Made by a program: the position numbers and the translations under genes. Shown in pieces: positions 33,880-45,042 of a stretch of DNA of 64,000 nucleotides (the stretch's first letter is position 1; the number at the start of each line of letters is the position of its first letter). The stretch comes from Spinellus fusiger (Eukaryota > Mucoromycota > Mucoromycetes > Mucorales > Phycomycetaceae). The notes beneath the pieces are model-generated. The model was not told the origin of the DNA. It worked only from the letters and a program-made list of their open reading frames with translations, and searched no databases. The stretch is taken from NCBI GenBank assembly GCA_025094145.1, contig JALLLS010000092.1, positions 61,491 through 125,490 of the forward strand, in the 5' to 3' direction.

Positions 33880-35765
33880 GCAAGTCATTTGTTGACTTAT
33901 CCGCTGGACTATCATCTTACTCATTTAATTTAAACAGATACTCCAGCACCGAGTCATTTAATCTATTTCAAGAAACCCATCTCAAGAAGCCTTATATTTC
34001 TACATGACGAGAATGTGCATGTATACCTTTATCCCAATGGTGTTCCTTGAGAATGTGTTTTATAATCATTCAACTGAGAGGGGCAACTCATTGCAGTATT
34101 TCAAATTCTAATGTGATATTTTAGTGATTAAACCTATACTCTTTATTTTAATTGTCTCTCTGTCTGTCTCTCTTTTACACTATTTTACACTATTTTATCT
34201 TTTATATTCCATCTATGAAAATACTCAAGGAAGACATGGGTAGCCTTATTCAGATCATGGAGATGGAGTGTCCAACGGCTACCGATGTCCATAGTAGCTC
34301 ATTATCTTGCTAGTTGAGTTGTAATATAATAATAATAACTTTAAATTGCTATAGAATCCCCTCCCTTGTTCATCTATTGACAGTTTCATGTTGATATCAC
34401 TTGTATTCATATCGTCCATGTTATAAGAAAGTAGAGCAACCAAATTGAAGCCTCCTCCTGGGTTTAAATATTCTGCCATTGATTGCTTCTTGAAGTATAT
34501 CAATACACAGTCCCAGAAGAATATTTTGTGTTCATTGGAGGGGAAAATCCACAGTTCCCTACTCCACTCATAAGAATAAAGGAAAATGTGGGGTATTCAA
34601 ACTCCACTCCTTTTCACATGTATTGACTGTATTTGGCAGTAGAAGGATGTTTCTTTTCTTCAAACTTAAAATAGAACTGTTGATCTTTACAAGGAAAAGA
34701 GGAAGAAGAACACTGGAAATTAACAAACAGAAAAGGGAGGCCATTTTTCTTTCATTTCTATTTCTATAAAATGTTGATTTGGCTTAGTAATAAATAAATA
34801 AATAAATGAAAAAGACCTAAAGGGACGCATTTACTATATAAAAATAAAAATAAAAACATTGTCTTTCCAAACACCCCTTCTATTGAGGAACAAGTAAACA
34901 AAGATAATAAACAAAGACAATAAACAAAGACAATAAACAAAGACAATAAACAAAGACAATAAACAAAGACAATAAACAAAGACAATAAACAAAGACAATA
35001 AATAAATAAATAAAAAATGATTATTTATCTATAGTTGCTTTTCTTTATGCAGCAGTAGAACAAGTAGATTTCAATGCTTTATAGAGAACAGTATGCCCTT
35101 CTTTTTCTTATTCTTTTCAAGAGCATGTATACTCTCTAAAGATGTTCTTCAAGTAGAGAGGTACTTTATGTTTCTCCCACTGATTCCTATCATGTCTATA
35201 GAGAAAAGGACACAGTATACACATATTCATAGAAAACATCTCTCATTCTCTCTTTCTTCTAGGGACTCACATTCTACGGATGTTCCTCCCTTACTGGTAT
35301 TAAGAAACTCCATCGGAGGATCTATCTATTTATATTTATATTTATATTTATATTTATATTTTATTCTATTGAATGTTTCCTACTTTCATCCCTTGGTATT
35401 TTATTTTATTAAAAAGAGTCTTGGTGAGAGAAGGAGTGAATGAGATAGAGTCTAATGGTGTCCATCTTATATGAAAAAAAGAAAGGGCAAAAGAGCAGAA
35501 AAAACAATACTTTTCTTTTTTTTTTTCCTTTTCTTTTTTTCTTTCTCCTTCCTTTCCTTTCCTTTCTCTTTCCTTTCTCTCTACATGGGTGGATATATCT
35601 ATAGGCGTATATAAATGTGTAGGGGGGGATAGGTGTAGGTGTAGGTATGCTTATGGATGTAAAGAAGCCTATTTGAAATAATAACAGACAGTAGCATCCT
35701 ACCATGCCTCACTTGCTTCTTTACACCCAAAGCCGCCCTTGTCCATTATAGAGTGTTCTCATCCA
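33880..35765. other. Spacer with simple repeats, no confident gene
   Basis: Contains a (ACAAAGACAATAA)n minisatellite at about 34900-35010, TTTATA runs at 35330-35360 and pyrimidine tracts at 35510-35580. A coding-like minus frame at 34340-34470 (MAEYLNPGGGFNLVALLSYN) is open but unassigned. Confidence 0.45.
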
Positions 35766-35769
35766 TGCT

Positions 35770-36681
35770 TCAAGATCCAAAAGAAGACAGGGCATCATGG
35801 TCATGCACAGGACATCCCTTGCCTCTCTCTAGCCATTCCCCAAGACAATGGGCATGGTAAGAGCACAGGCATACCATACGTGCAACAGAGTCTCCTATGT
35901 GCCCTTTCAACATCAGTCCCTCCTCTTGCACCTTTTCTTTGTCTTTTTTTGTCTTTCTTTCTTACCAGCTTCAAAGTCCTCAAAACAAATAGGACACTCA
36001 TCTTTCAATTGTGGAGATGTCTTGGAGAGTCGGTGCACTATAGAGTGCACATGGGGAAACAATAGAAAGAAAAGAGAACACGCCATCTTAGACTCTATAG
36101 CACTGCACTGTCCCTGTACTTACCGAGATACCGGGGTCTGTGGACTGGCGGACTTCCCCTGTTCAAGCAGTCGGCCACATGGTGCTCTTGTTCAGCCAGT
36201 GGGTAATGGAGTAATGACACACCACACATGGGACACTCTACCATTCTGCTTTGTCGACTGCTACTCTTCTTCATGGCTACCCCCCTGTGCTGTGCCAATA
36301 GGAAGCAGGCACTGCATACTCTTTGTGGTTGTTGAGCAATGACAGGGTAAAGAACGACAGGCACAGAGGGGTCTTCTACCATGGTGGTAGGGAGGAGTCG
36401 TAGTCGGTGGCTACTACAACGGTCACAGACCACCTGTCCACATGACCTTTTTATTTTATTTTATATGTATATAGATAGCAGTGAGTTACTTGTCTTTGAA
36501 AGAGAAAGAGTAGAAGGAAGAAGGCTTACCGACAGTGGTGCCGTCGTAGTAGAAAGTGAAAGGGACGTTGGCATTGCCGACATTCAGTAACGTCTCGGTC
36601 AGGTTCCCATGGACGATAAGTGACTGATGAGTGGTTGGTAGTTCTGTTGCTATGGTAGGTTTGTGATGGACTGGACTGCAT
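35770..36681 (-). CDS. FYVE-RING E3 ubiquitin ligase (Pib1-like)
   Basis: Four exons (36530-36681, 36124-36446, 35966-36037, 35770-35903) give 226 residues. The N-terminal FYVE domain (about 25-80) has the diagnostic series WEPDRDVTEC, LLRRHHCRSCGQVVCDRCS and RVCSACF, so it should bind PI3P on endosomes and vacuoles. Next is a C2HC zinc finger CPMCGVSLLHYPLAEQEHHVADC (about 120-142). The C-terminal RING (about 172-215) reads DECPICFEDFEAG ... CLCSYHAHCLGEWLERGKGCPVH. Yeast Pib1 has FYVE and RING in the same order and ubiquitinates endosomal cargo; the extra central finger is a difference. The start ATG at 36681 gives a short Ser/Thr/Asn-rich lead-in. Confidence 0.9.
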
Positions 36682-36939
36682 ACTAGTAAGGGTGGTGGTA
36701 GTAATAACAGCAGCAGCAGCAACAGCAGCAAGAAGAGGATGACTTTAGCACAGGCAGAATCTACTCTAGGCACAAATGTAGGGGTGGGTGGAAGAGAATG
36801 AAATAGAAAGCAATAGAGAAGAAGGAAGAAGGAACAGGTAAGAATTGAAAAGATGAGAAATCAAGGGAAGAAATGCGGGGCCATAAATATCATTGCGCAT
36901 AAAATAATCATGATGACCTACCCTAGTTTATCCTAATTT

Positions 36940-36961
36940 ACCTTTTCTCTCTTTCTCTTTC

Positions 36962-36992
<31 letters not shown>

Positions 36993-37026
36993 CTCTCTTT
37001 CTCTCTTTCTCTCTTTCTCTCTTTCA
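36940..37026. repeat. CTTTCTCT microsatellite
   Basis: Pure pyrimidine (TTTCTCTC)n-type run on the plus strand, downstream of the KHDC4-like gene. Confidence 0.8.
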
Positions 37027-37170
37027 TTGTCCTTATAGCCTCCATAGTCATATCATACCACTGCAGTAGTAAAGAAACGCACAAGGAAAAGAAGAAGAAA
37101 AAAGAGTAAACAACATATATAGGTAGATGGAAAGAACAGAAGAAGAAACAAAGAAACAAAGACGATAACT

Positions 37171-38985
37171 TTATAGCTGGGGTGGAGGTGGGACGGCATT
37201 GTAAGACTGAGGCGAGTCTGGCTGGGCAGGAGGTGGGCTGACTGCTGTGGGTGGAGGTGGTGCGGCATTGGCTGTATAACCATAGTAGTTATAGTAGCTG
37301 GCATCATAAGGGTATTGCTGGCCATAGTACGCATAGTACTGGCTGTAGTCATAGCCACCCTCTGCAGTGTACCCGTAGCCATAGCCCTCGGGTGTGCCTG
37401 AAGGAGGAGCACCCGCAGAAAGAGCACCCACAGAAGCAGTCCCAGCACTCCCAGAGACACTCCCAGTACTCCCAGAGGCAGTCCCAGGAAGGGTGGTGGT
37501 GGGTGGCTCTGAGGAGGAGGAAGAGGAGGAGGAGGGAGGCGGTGGAGGAGGAGGAGGGCCTGTAGGGAGAGGAGGGTTTCCTGCCATGGGAGCGGTGTAG
37601 CCTGAAGGATAGGCGTAGTTCTACACATTGACGTTGAGTCGCCTCTTCCTTTGTGCACTCCCTACTACTTACATTTGCAGCCCCAGGATAGTCTCGGTAG
37701 TTGCGGCTGTAGCCTCCATTGGCAGGAGGTCCTCTTCCATAGGCTTGCTGGCTGGCACGCTCATGCTCTTGTTTGACGGTATCAATGAGGTCCTGGGTTA
37801 ACTTCACAGCCTGATCAAGTCCCTCCTGGCGTGCACATCTACAACAGCATCAATGCCATACCCTCCACCCCTTCCTCCCTACTTACGAAATATGAACATG
37901 CAAAGGCTCCTCTGCCTCCACACCTGTGTTTGTCTCATAAAACCCAGATCCACGGCCCTTGAGCTGAACTCTGCTGCCTGTCTCATTCTGAATGTGCTTC
38001 ACATAGGCCCCTTGAGGCCCCACAATCTTGGCTCTAATATTGAAATGTGGACTTCCCTCAATCCCCACATATATCTTATGTTCCAGGAATTTACGCTGTT
38101 CTCTCTGTCTTTAATAAACAAAAAAACACTTTTCTCTTTTTGCGTTCATTCATTCTTACCTCTCCCCGCCTCTCCACCTCACGTGGTGGGTAGCCGGTGC
38201 CTGGCAGTGGCACGGTGGCCGTCTCGATCAGCTCATCAATCTGTGCCAGTGCCTTGTCCAGGGCCTCTTTGGTGGAGGCAGTGACATGCAGGTAAAGAGG
38301 AGGTTCTCTATCACTGGCCAAACTCTTATCAGGATAGTATTTTCCGCGTGTCGTCACATCTACAAATAAGCGTCTTCCACCAGGGGGGGTTGTCACTTAC
38401 CAGCACCTGTTTCGCGTTGGATCTGTGTCTGTGTGGCCCCACGCGTTAACATGTATCTGTTTTTGAGGTCGTTGATGGGGATGTCCTTGACAAATTCAGC
38501 GTCATCCTTTTCTCTGGGGCGTTCACATCGGTCGTCTTCTGCCAGTGAGATGCCCTTTTGGGCCAACATGGCGTTGATCTTGGCAGCTGCTAAGCCTAGT
38601 GAAGAATGAGTGGGTGAGTGGGTGGGTGAGTGAGTGGGTGAGTGAGTGAGTGAGTGAGTGAGTGAGTGAGTGAGTGAGTGAGTGGGTGAGTGAGTAAGTG
38701 AATGAATAAGTGAATGAATGAAAAATAATAATAATAAAAAAGACGACTTACTGGCTGCTCTGCTGGGGTCAATGTCTTTGGAAGCCGCTGTCTTTTTGGA
38801 AAAGTCATCGGAGACTTTACTGAACTTGCTGGCCGGGCTTAGACTCTCTGCTCGAGTCTGACCACTGTCATCGAGATCCCACTTGCGTTTCCTATGGCGT
38901 TGATAAAGGTGTTATGGGGTGTTGTGGGGTGTTGTGAGAAGAGGTAAGGGGTGGGCCTTGCTTACTTTTGAGTTGATTCTGTCAT
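37171..38985 (-). CDS. Two-KH RNA-binding protein, KHDC4 (BLOM7)-like
   Basis: Seven exons (38966-38985, 38752-38891, 38401-38595, 38160-38359, 37887-38104, 37673-37838, 37171-37620) give 462 residues. An N-terminal charged part is followed by LAAAKINAMLAQKG, typical of KHDC4. The first KH-like domain follows (VKDIPINDLKNRYML ... GADVTTRGKYYPDKS ... PPLYLHVTAST). The second KH domain contains HFNIRAKIVGPQGAYVKHIQ, NETGSRVQLKGRGSG and EEPLHVHIS. The C-terminus is Pro/Gly/Tyr-rich with an eight-proline run. In animals KHDC4 binds RNA with the spliceosome and influences 5' splice-site choice. The first coding exon is only 20 nt. All phases fit and there are no stops. Confidence 0.9.
38606..38720. 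repeat. GTGAGTGA microsatellite inside an intron of the KHDC4-like gene
   Basis: An array of GAGT/GTGAGTG units, each of which resembles a 5' splice site (GTGAGT), within the second intron (38596-38751). Confidence 0.8.
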
Positions 38986-39219
38986 ATTGGAGCTGCTAAT
39001 GAGTCTATGGCTATGGACCAAAGAAGAGACAGAAGGCAAGAAAAAGAAAAGAAAAGAAAAGAGAGACGATGTATATAATAGGAAAAAAGGGTGAGGAAGA
39101 GAGAGAGAAGGGCAAGACAGAAATGGACAAGGAAAAAAAAAGTAAGTCAAAGCAAACATCTGTAAACGTCATCAATTTCCATACAGTGAGTGTGGTTTGC
39201 TTAGACTTACTTTATTTCT

Positions 39220-39495
39220 CTCTCTCTTTTATTTATTATTTATTATCTATTGTTTATTATCTATTGTTTATTATCTATTGTTTATTTCTCTCTCTCTTTT
39301 ATTTATTATTTATTATCTATTGTTTATTATCTATTGTTTATTATCTATTGTTTATTGTTTATTGTTTATTGTTTATTGTTTATTATCTATTGTTTATTAT
39401 TTATTGTTTATTATCTATTGTTTATTATTTATTATCTATTGTTTATTGTTTATTATCTATTATCTATTGTTTATTATCTATTAACTATTAACTAT
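39220..39495. repeat. TTTATTATCTATTG minisatellite
   Basis: Imperfect tandem units of 7-14 bp (TTTATTGTTTATTATCTATT). Open frames across it encode only Y/L/I/V repeats and are not genes. Confidence 0.85.
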
Positions 39496-39599
39496 TATTT
39501 ATTATTTATTATTCAACTATTATTATTTATCTATCTATCTATCCAGTTATCCAGTTATCTTGTGATCTATCTACCTATCTATCTATTTAATTCTTCTTG

Positions 39600-40330
39600 T
39601 TGTCTTTAGAATGGAGGGTCTGGACTGTAATAAAGCCACCCAGTGGAGTGAACAGTGGAGGAGTGTGCCATGGGATCTGTGGAAGTATGCATTCTAACCA
39701 ACAAAAGGTGGCAAGGGTGGCAAAGGGTGTTGGCTTGTTCTCTTCATTGTATTTTAACAGTCACAAGAGAGCAGAAACACAATAAGACAGAGAAGAGAAA
39801 GATGGAAGAAAAGGCAAGTCAGTGTGACCTTTCTTTTCTCCTTTCTTCATTGTGGACCACGTCCTCTTGTCTGCATAAATGAACAGTTGCAGAGAAAGAG
39901 GACTGATGCTGAGGGAGGGAGACGGACACTGGCCAATAGTCAAGCGTGACTGTGAAAGTGACTGTGAGATAGAGAGAAGCAGTGTCCAGTAGAAACACAA
40001 ACAGTATTAAAGTGACGATCTTCATGGATCAGTTACAGTCACATAAGCCATTGTGTAGGGGTGTGTGGAGGGCATAAGAACTAAGCAGTGACTATTTCAC
40101 TGCCTTTTGGTGCTTCTTGGTGCTGCACTTATCACTTGGACTCAGCACAGTGATAATGCAGACATTTCATTCTCCTACAAAAAAGAAGACACTCTTCAGC
40201 AGCACACCTCCCTCCCACTCTGAAAGAAAGAAAGAACACATCAGCAGCAGCACACACGGCTATATTACAAAAGAGAGAAAGAGTATAAAATGTACAGAGT
40301 CCATCAATGACTGTGGAATAGAAGGGAGTG
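39600..40330. other. Spacer, one weak small secreted-protein frame
   Basis: Minus frame 39819-40025 begins MKIVTLILFVFLLDTASLYL, which could be a signal peptide, but has no homology or motif to support it. Nothing else seen. Confidence 0.35.
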
Positions 40331-40336
40331 TCACGG

Positions 40337-42270
40337 TTAAAAGTACACCCGTCGTAGATCAGAAGGAGTAGTAATCTTCTGACATTGAGGACATAGCTTC
40401 TTAGAGCCTAATGTCTGTAGCCAGCACTGTTCACAATGGACATGCCAGCACACAATCGAAGCCAAAGGTGTCTTGTAAGGCTCCAGACAGATAAGACATC
40501 GTGGTGTGGAGATGGAGGCTGCCTCCTATGGGCTAGTTATCAGTACAGCCCTTGATCTGTCCAGCTACCCAGCTGCCTAACTACCCAACTACCCAACTAC
40601 CCAACTAGATGCCTGTCTACTCTGTCTAGGGTGGAGTGTTTACCAGTTGTTGAATACGCGACCTTAATGAGTCAATCACTAGCCTTGACTGTCCTGGTGC
40701 AGCACTCACAGAAGAATTGAGTGGGGATGAGTGACTCCATTCACTGCCATTCTCTGCAGAAGTAGCAGTAGCAGTAGCAGTAGCCTCAAATCCCTCCCGC
40801 ATAGAAACATTCTCCCTAGGAACACAGCCCATCAGTCCCATCTCATCCCACCCCATCCCATCTCATCTCATCTCATCTCATCTCATCTCATCTCATCTCA
40901 TCCCATCTCTACCTTATCCCATCCCTCCTCCACCTTATCCTATCCCTCCTCCACCTTATCCACACTCACTTCTCCTCCTCCTCCTCTTCTTCCTCCTCCT
41001 CCTGCACAGAACTTGTGGCTGTGGATTCTCTTGCTGGTGTTCCCGACACCATCTCCCTAAGGGCAAAGGCATCTTCATTGTCGTCTTCATCATTCACCAC
41101 AATGTCCCGTTCTGTGTATTGACTCTGGCCAAACTGGGCTGCATCATCATCCTCTACATCCAAATCCTCCTCTACATCTTCTTCTTTGCTGGTGGTGGCA
41201 AATCCAGCGCCTGGTGCTGTTTGAGTCTTTTCTGTGTCTCTTTGATCCCTCCACGACATTACCTCGATAGCCTCCCTCCATCATTGCTGTGGCCCTCACA
41301 CGCGTCTGACCCGCCCACTCGTACTCTTCCCAGCCAGAGGACAAGGGAGATACCTCTGCCTCTGATGTCTCTCCCCTGACTTCTGTCTCCTCCATCATGG
41401 GCTCATTCTCAGTGTCCTCCAGCTCTTCTTGCGGGTGCATTGTCGCCAAACACTGATCAATATGAAGATTCACTGCCTCAGAGTCCCCCCGCAGCGTCTG
41501 GTTGCAGATAAAACACACTTGGGCACGATGGCCACTGTCCAATCCTCGGTGGTTCTCCTGTGTCTGGGGCTCTCTTCCTTCATGTGTCTCCTGTGCTGAC
41601 AGTGCGCGTGTCAGCTGCAACGACGCCTCGTAGGCTTCAGAAGAATCCTCCAAAGTACGTGGAGCATCTATGCACCCTTGTCAGCTCCTTGTCCATCCAC
41701 TCTTTTTTCTTTCTTTTTTCTTCTTCTTGTCGGTGCTTCTTACCTAGGCGATCCAGTCCTTGTTTCCGATGCATGCGGTTTTTCTGGATCTTATCAAGGG
41801 CAAGAGTGTGTGCCGACACTGTCTTTTTCTTGTAGGCAGTTTTCTCGAGTTGCTGACGTGCCGCCACCGCAGCACCTCGCTTTCCTTTACTAATCCAAAT
41901 ACCCCAAGAGAAATGAAAGAATAAGGGACTGTGTGTGTGTGTGTGTGTGTATGTGTGTGGGCTGTAGAAAGAGAGGCGTTTACTCACTTTTGGAGGGGTG
42001 TGTCATACACCTCAGACTCCAGTTCCCCGAGTCGCTCCAACTCATAGTCATAATGAGCCTGCCAGTAGGTAGGATCAATACGGTGCTTACAGATAGGACA
42101 TTTGGGTTGGTCTCGTTTGGCTGGTGTGGAATGTATCAGCTCCATGGCTCTTGGTGGCCTGTCCTACCTCTTTTGCCATTGTCATTCACAAGACACTGCA
42201 GTTCGCGTGCCATTCCTTTGGACCGTTTCTTGGGTGGCCGTGACCTATTAGGGAAGAGTCGAAATAAGAA

Positions 42271-42301
<31 letters not shown>

Positions 42302-42644
42302 GAGTGGGTGAGTGAGTAGGTGAGTGGGTGAGTGGTTGAGTGAGTGACGGTGGTTCGGGTCGGAGACATGTTTCTTTTTCTTTCTCTCTAAAGATTCTCT
42401 CTTTCTCTCTTTCTCTACGTATCTATCTATGTATCTACGTATCTACGTATCTATCTACGTATCTATCGATTGATCGATCGATTGATCGACTCTTGTAGAG
42501 AAGAGGGAGTGGATATTTCTCTTTCTCTCTCTTTCTCTCTCTCTCTCTATCTATGTCTAGGTCTAGGTCTAGGTCTAGTATCACCTGGCCATACTTTGCG
42601 TCCTGTGCTGTGCTGCTACTGGGCGTGGGTGTGCTGGTGGACAT
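40337..42644 (-). CDS. RNF220-like E3 ubiquitin ligase
   Basis: Eight exons (42595-42644, 42168-42244, 41988-42120, 41744-41889, 41263-41667, 40970-41210, 40644-40815, 40337-40522) give 469 residues. First zinc module: CPICKHRIDPTYWQAHYDYELERL (about 50-73). Second zinc module: VCFICNQTLRGDSEAVNLHID (CxxC ... HxxxC, about 187-211). A segment EYEWAGQTRVRATAMMEGGY follows, then an acidic stretch. The C-terminal RING (about 417-455) reads RCLICLEPYKTPLASIVCWH, HCEQCWLQTLGSKKLCPQCQ, and the protein ends KITTPSDLRRVYF. Every one of these blocks and the C-terminus correspond to animal RNF220, a nuclear E3 ligase. The gene has a very acidic Glu run before exon 7 and an ATC(T)n repeat in the intron at 40860-40905. 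Confidence 0.9.
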
Positions 42645-42733
42645 GGATGGTGGTAGCTGCTGAATAGGAGTTGCTTAATATAGACAGACAGTCCCCCTTC
42701 TTCTTTTTTTTGTTATGGTGTGTTGGTTGAACT

Positions 42734-42967
42734 GTGAGTCAACAGAACAATAATAATAGTAAGGACCCAATCACTATTGACGGTTGGACAGTTGGACGTG
42801 AGCAACAGAAGGAAATGGATGCAACCGTAGGATCTTGTCGCTATCGGATGCAAAAAGCGTGGGGGTGTGTAGGAGCGGTCTCTTTGGCTGGGCATCCCAA
42901 AATAGCAATGAATGACAGTCACGTCTTTTTTATTCTTCTTTTTCCTCTTTGGGGTTATTTCAAATGA
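42734..42967 (+). pseudogene. Possible 5' remnant of a gene cut by an inverted duplication
   Basis: Divergent from the RNF220-like gene, with fewer than 100 bp between them. The frame reads SKDPITIDGWTVGREQQKEM then CRYRMQKAWGCVGAVSLAG, which looks like real protein. It ends within a few bases of where the duplicated block starts (42968), so the 3' part may have been lost. Family not recognised; chance is possible. Confidence 0.35.
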
Positions 42968-43551
42968 TTTGTGCATCTCATAAGAGAGAGATTTATACCA
43001 TTTCGCTGTCCTTTTATATATTTATATATTTATATATTTATATATTTATATATTTATGTATTTATATATTTATATATTTATATATTTATATATTTATGTA
43101 TTTATATATTTATATATTTATGTATTTATATATTTATATATTTATGTATTTATATATTTATGTATTTATGTATTTATATATTTATATATAGCAGCTAATG
43201 GAGAATGAAGTAGAAGGCTTGATCCAGTCGCAGTCATCTGTAGTCCTTAGTGCAGTCTTTACTACAACCCTCGGATGATCATTTACAGAGAACAAGCCAG
43301 GAAACAGTAGTAGCCTTGTGTTGAGTACACACCAGAATAAGATAATAACCCTACACTGTATGCATATCGAGTGTATCTATAACACCTCCAACATAGTGTA
43401 TAATATACTCACTTTGGGTACCAATTCTTACACTGACTTTAGGTACTTCAATTGCCTTACTTTCTTCTTTCTCTTCTTTCTCTTCTGAACAGTCTTTGGT
43501 CTCTGCAAGATCAAGTTTATAAAGTGTCTTTTTGTAGACTGTTCTGATGGT
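42968..43551 (+). repeat. Inverted duplication, copy A (partner 55803-56258)
   Basis: Reverse complement of 55803-56258, with no difference found outside a minisatellite. It includes coding-like sequence on the minus strand (LYKLDLAETKDC, KVSVRIGTQSEY). Copy A also lies inside a minus frame 43428-43676 beginning MGMVIVFLLVKQNLIN, which differs from copy B upstream. Gene identity unknown. Confidence 0.85.
43014..43192. repeat. TATATATTTA minisatellite (expanded copy)
   Basis: About 17-18 units of a 10-bp repeat, TATATATTTA with TATGTATTTA variants. The same array in the inverted partner (about 56166-56213) has only about five units. Confidence 0.9.
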
Positions 43552-43774
43552 AGTACTACAGTAGTTGAAGGAAGCACAGATTTAGTAGGTCCATCCCTGT
43601 TTGGATCTTTCGAAATCTCATCTGATGTATTTATTAAATTCTGTTTTACCAATAAAAACACAATGACCATACCCATTCTTTATTCTTTATTCTTTGTAAC
43701 TTTGTAAATACTTTTCTTTATCCTATTTCTTCCATTCATCTCACCTAATACCAGAGATAACAGTCACGTTAGTA

Positions 43775-44095
43775 TTGTTGTGAGCTCGCCATCAATCGGA
43801 ATCTTGATTGATGCTTAAAACAATCTTCCATAGCCACCGCAGCATAGGGTACCGCAGCGTGAGTAAACCGCAGTGTGGTAACCGCGGCTTCGGCCATGAC
43901 GACTAAACTGTATCAGCTGCTTACCACAGTTACTGAACATATGAAATAGAAGTATAAATACCTACAATTTATCATCTTAAATAAAGAATCTTTTCTCTCC
44001 CTTTCAGCCAATCACCGGCTTTCTCTATCAGAGTTCCTCAAACTTATCTTACTATTAGCAGCTCTTTATTGGTTTCCCCTTCATATTCTCCAATT
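43775..44095 (+). mobile_element. Candidate solo or 5' LTR
   Basis: Begins TGTTGTGAGCTCGCC and ends around CAATTTACA. It has a TATA box (GTATAAATAC at 43952-43961) and an AATAAAG poly(A)-like signal (43979-43985), the usual order in an LTR. It contains four CCGCAG/CCGCGG motifs at 43836-43892 and is more GC-rich than its surroundings. No second LTR found in the window; boundaries uncertain. Confidence 0.4.
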
Positions 44096-44374
44096 TACAA
44101 TAGTTATTTGCAGTGGATGAGGGCTCCTTTTTAGTAGACTCCAAAAGCCAAAAATCGCTTGTTGACTCTATAGAATGATAGGTCTGGTTTTCTTCTCATT
44201 AGTAGAGTTATTCCATCCTTGAGTTGTTTCATGATTTGTTATTTAACTCCACTATTCATTTGCTTGCTTGGCCTTTTTCTTTCTTTTTTTAACAATCCAT
44301 CGTAATTTGATTTCTTTTTATAGTCTTATGCTTTCTTTTTGAATATACCTTTTCAAGAATTAAAGGTCTACTAC

Positions 44375-44640
44375 TATGGATAATCCTATCCAACCAAATC
44401 AAACCAACATGCCGACAGTAGTAATCCATCAATTCTTTTGAGAGAACTACAGACAAGATATTCAGTTATTACAATGATCTATAGAAATGAAAAAAGAAAA
44501 AGAAAACCTATCACGTTTATCTTTCCTTTCATTCACACTTACAATAAATAGGATGAATGTTTCCATTCCTCTGATACCTAATCACCCAAAAGATAATTTA
44601 TTAAAAGATAATTGAAAACAAGGCAAAACGAACCAGTGGA
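44375..44640 (+). pseudogene. Possible Ty3/gypsy Gag N-terminal relic
   Basis: From ATG at 44375: MDNPIQPNQTNMPTVVIHQF, stop, then ENYRQDIQLLQ, stop, SIEMKKEKENLSRL. The Asn/Gln-rich start and coiled-coil-like continuation fit a Gag N-terminus downstream of the LTR-like sequence. Several stops. Weak; no pol region is present. Confidence 0.3.
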
Positions 44641-45040
44641 CTTGGATAACTAAAGAGAGCAAGTATAATTCCAATAAAGAAAAGGTCTTGTTCAGTAAAG
44701 AGAAATAAATAAGAGGGTAGAAATACACACCCAATAACCATCACTACAATGGATTAATTTTATATGTTGAGAAACTATCTGTAAAATGCAAAATGAGTTG
44801 TCATTGTCCATTGAGCCAATAACTGAATTTATTCAAGCCATAATGTTTTCAGTATGTCTGATTGTCTCAACTATAAAACTAGTTTTTAATCACTAAAAAA
44901 ATAAATAAAAAAAACTTTTTATGAAAAAATAGTATCTGGATAGACATTCAAGAAGTTTTCGAAATGCTTTTGACAGCTAAAGAAAATCCGTAAATACTCT
45001 ATAAAAGTCAATTGTACACTATACAAAAGTACTTGAATAA
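44640..45040. other. AT-rich spacer, no gene seen
   Basis: Nothing I can support up to the transposon end at 45043. Confidence 0.5.
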
Positions 45041-45042
45041 TA

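Noticed and set aside
39220..39495. CRISPR-like array (regular short repeats)
   Set aside because: No unique spacers; simple minisatellite in a eukaryotic genome.
39069..39609. Several long overlapping frames rich in Tyr, Leu and Ile
   Set aside because: They run through the TTTATTATCTATTG minisatellite and have no other protein-like content.
42949..43198. Frames encoding YLYIYIF repeats
   Set aside because: Translation of the TATATATTTA minisatellite, not a gene.
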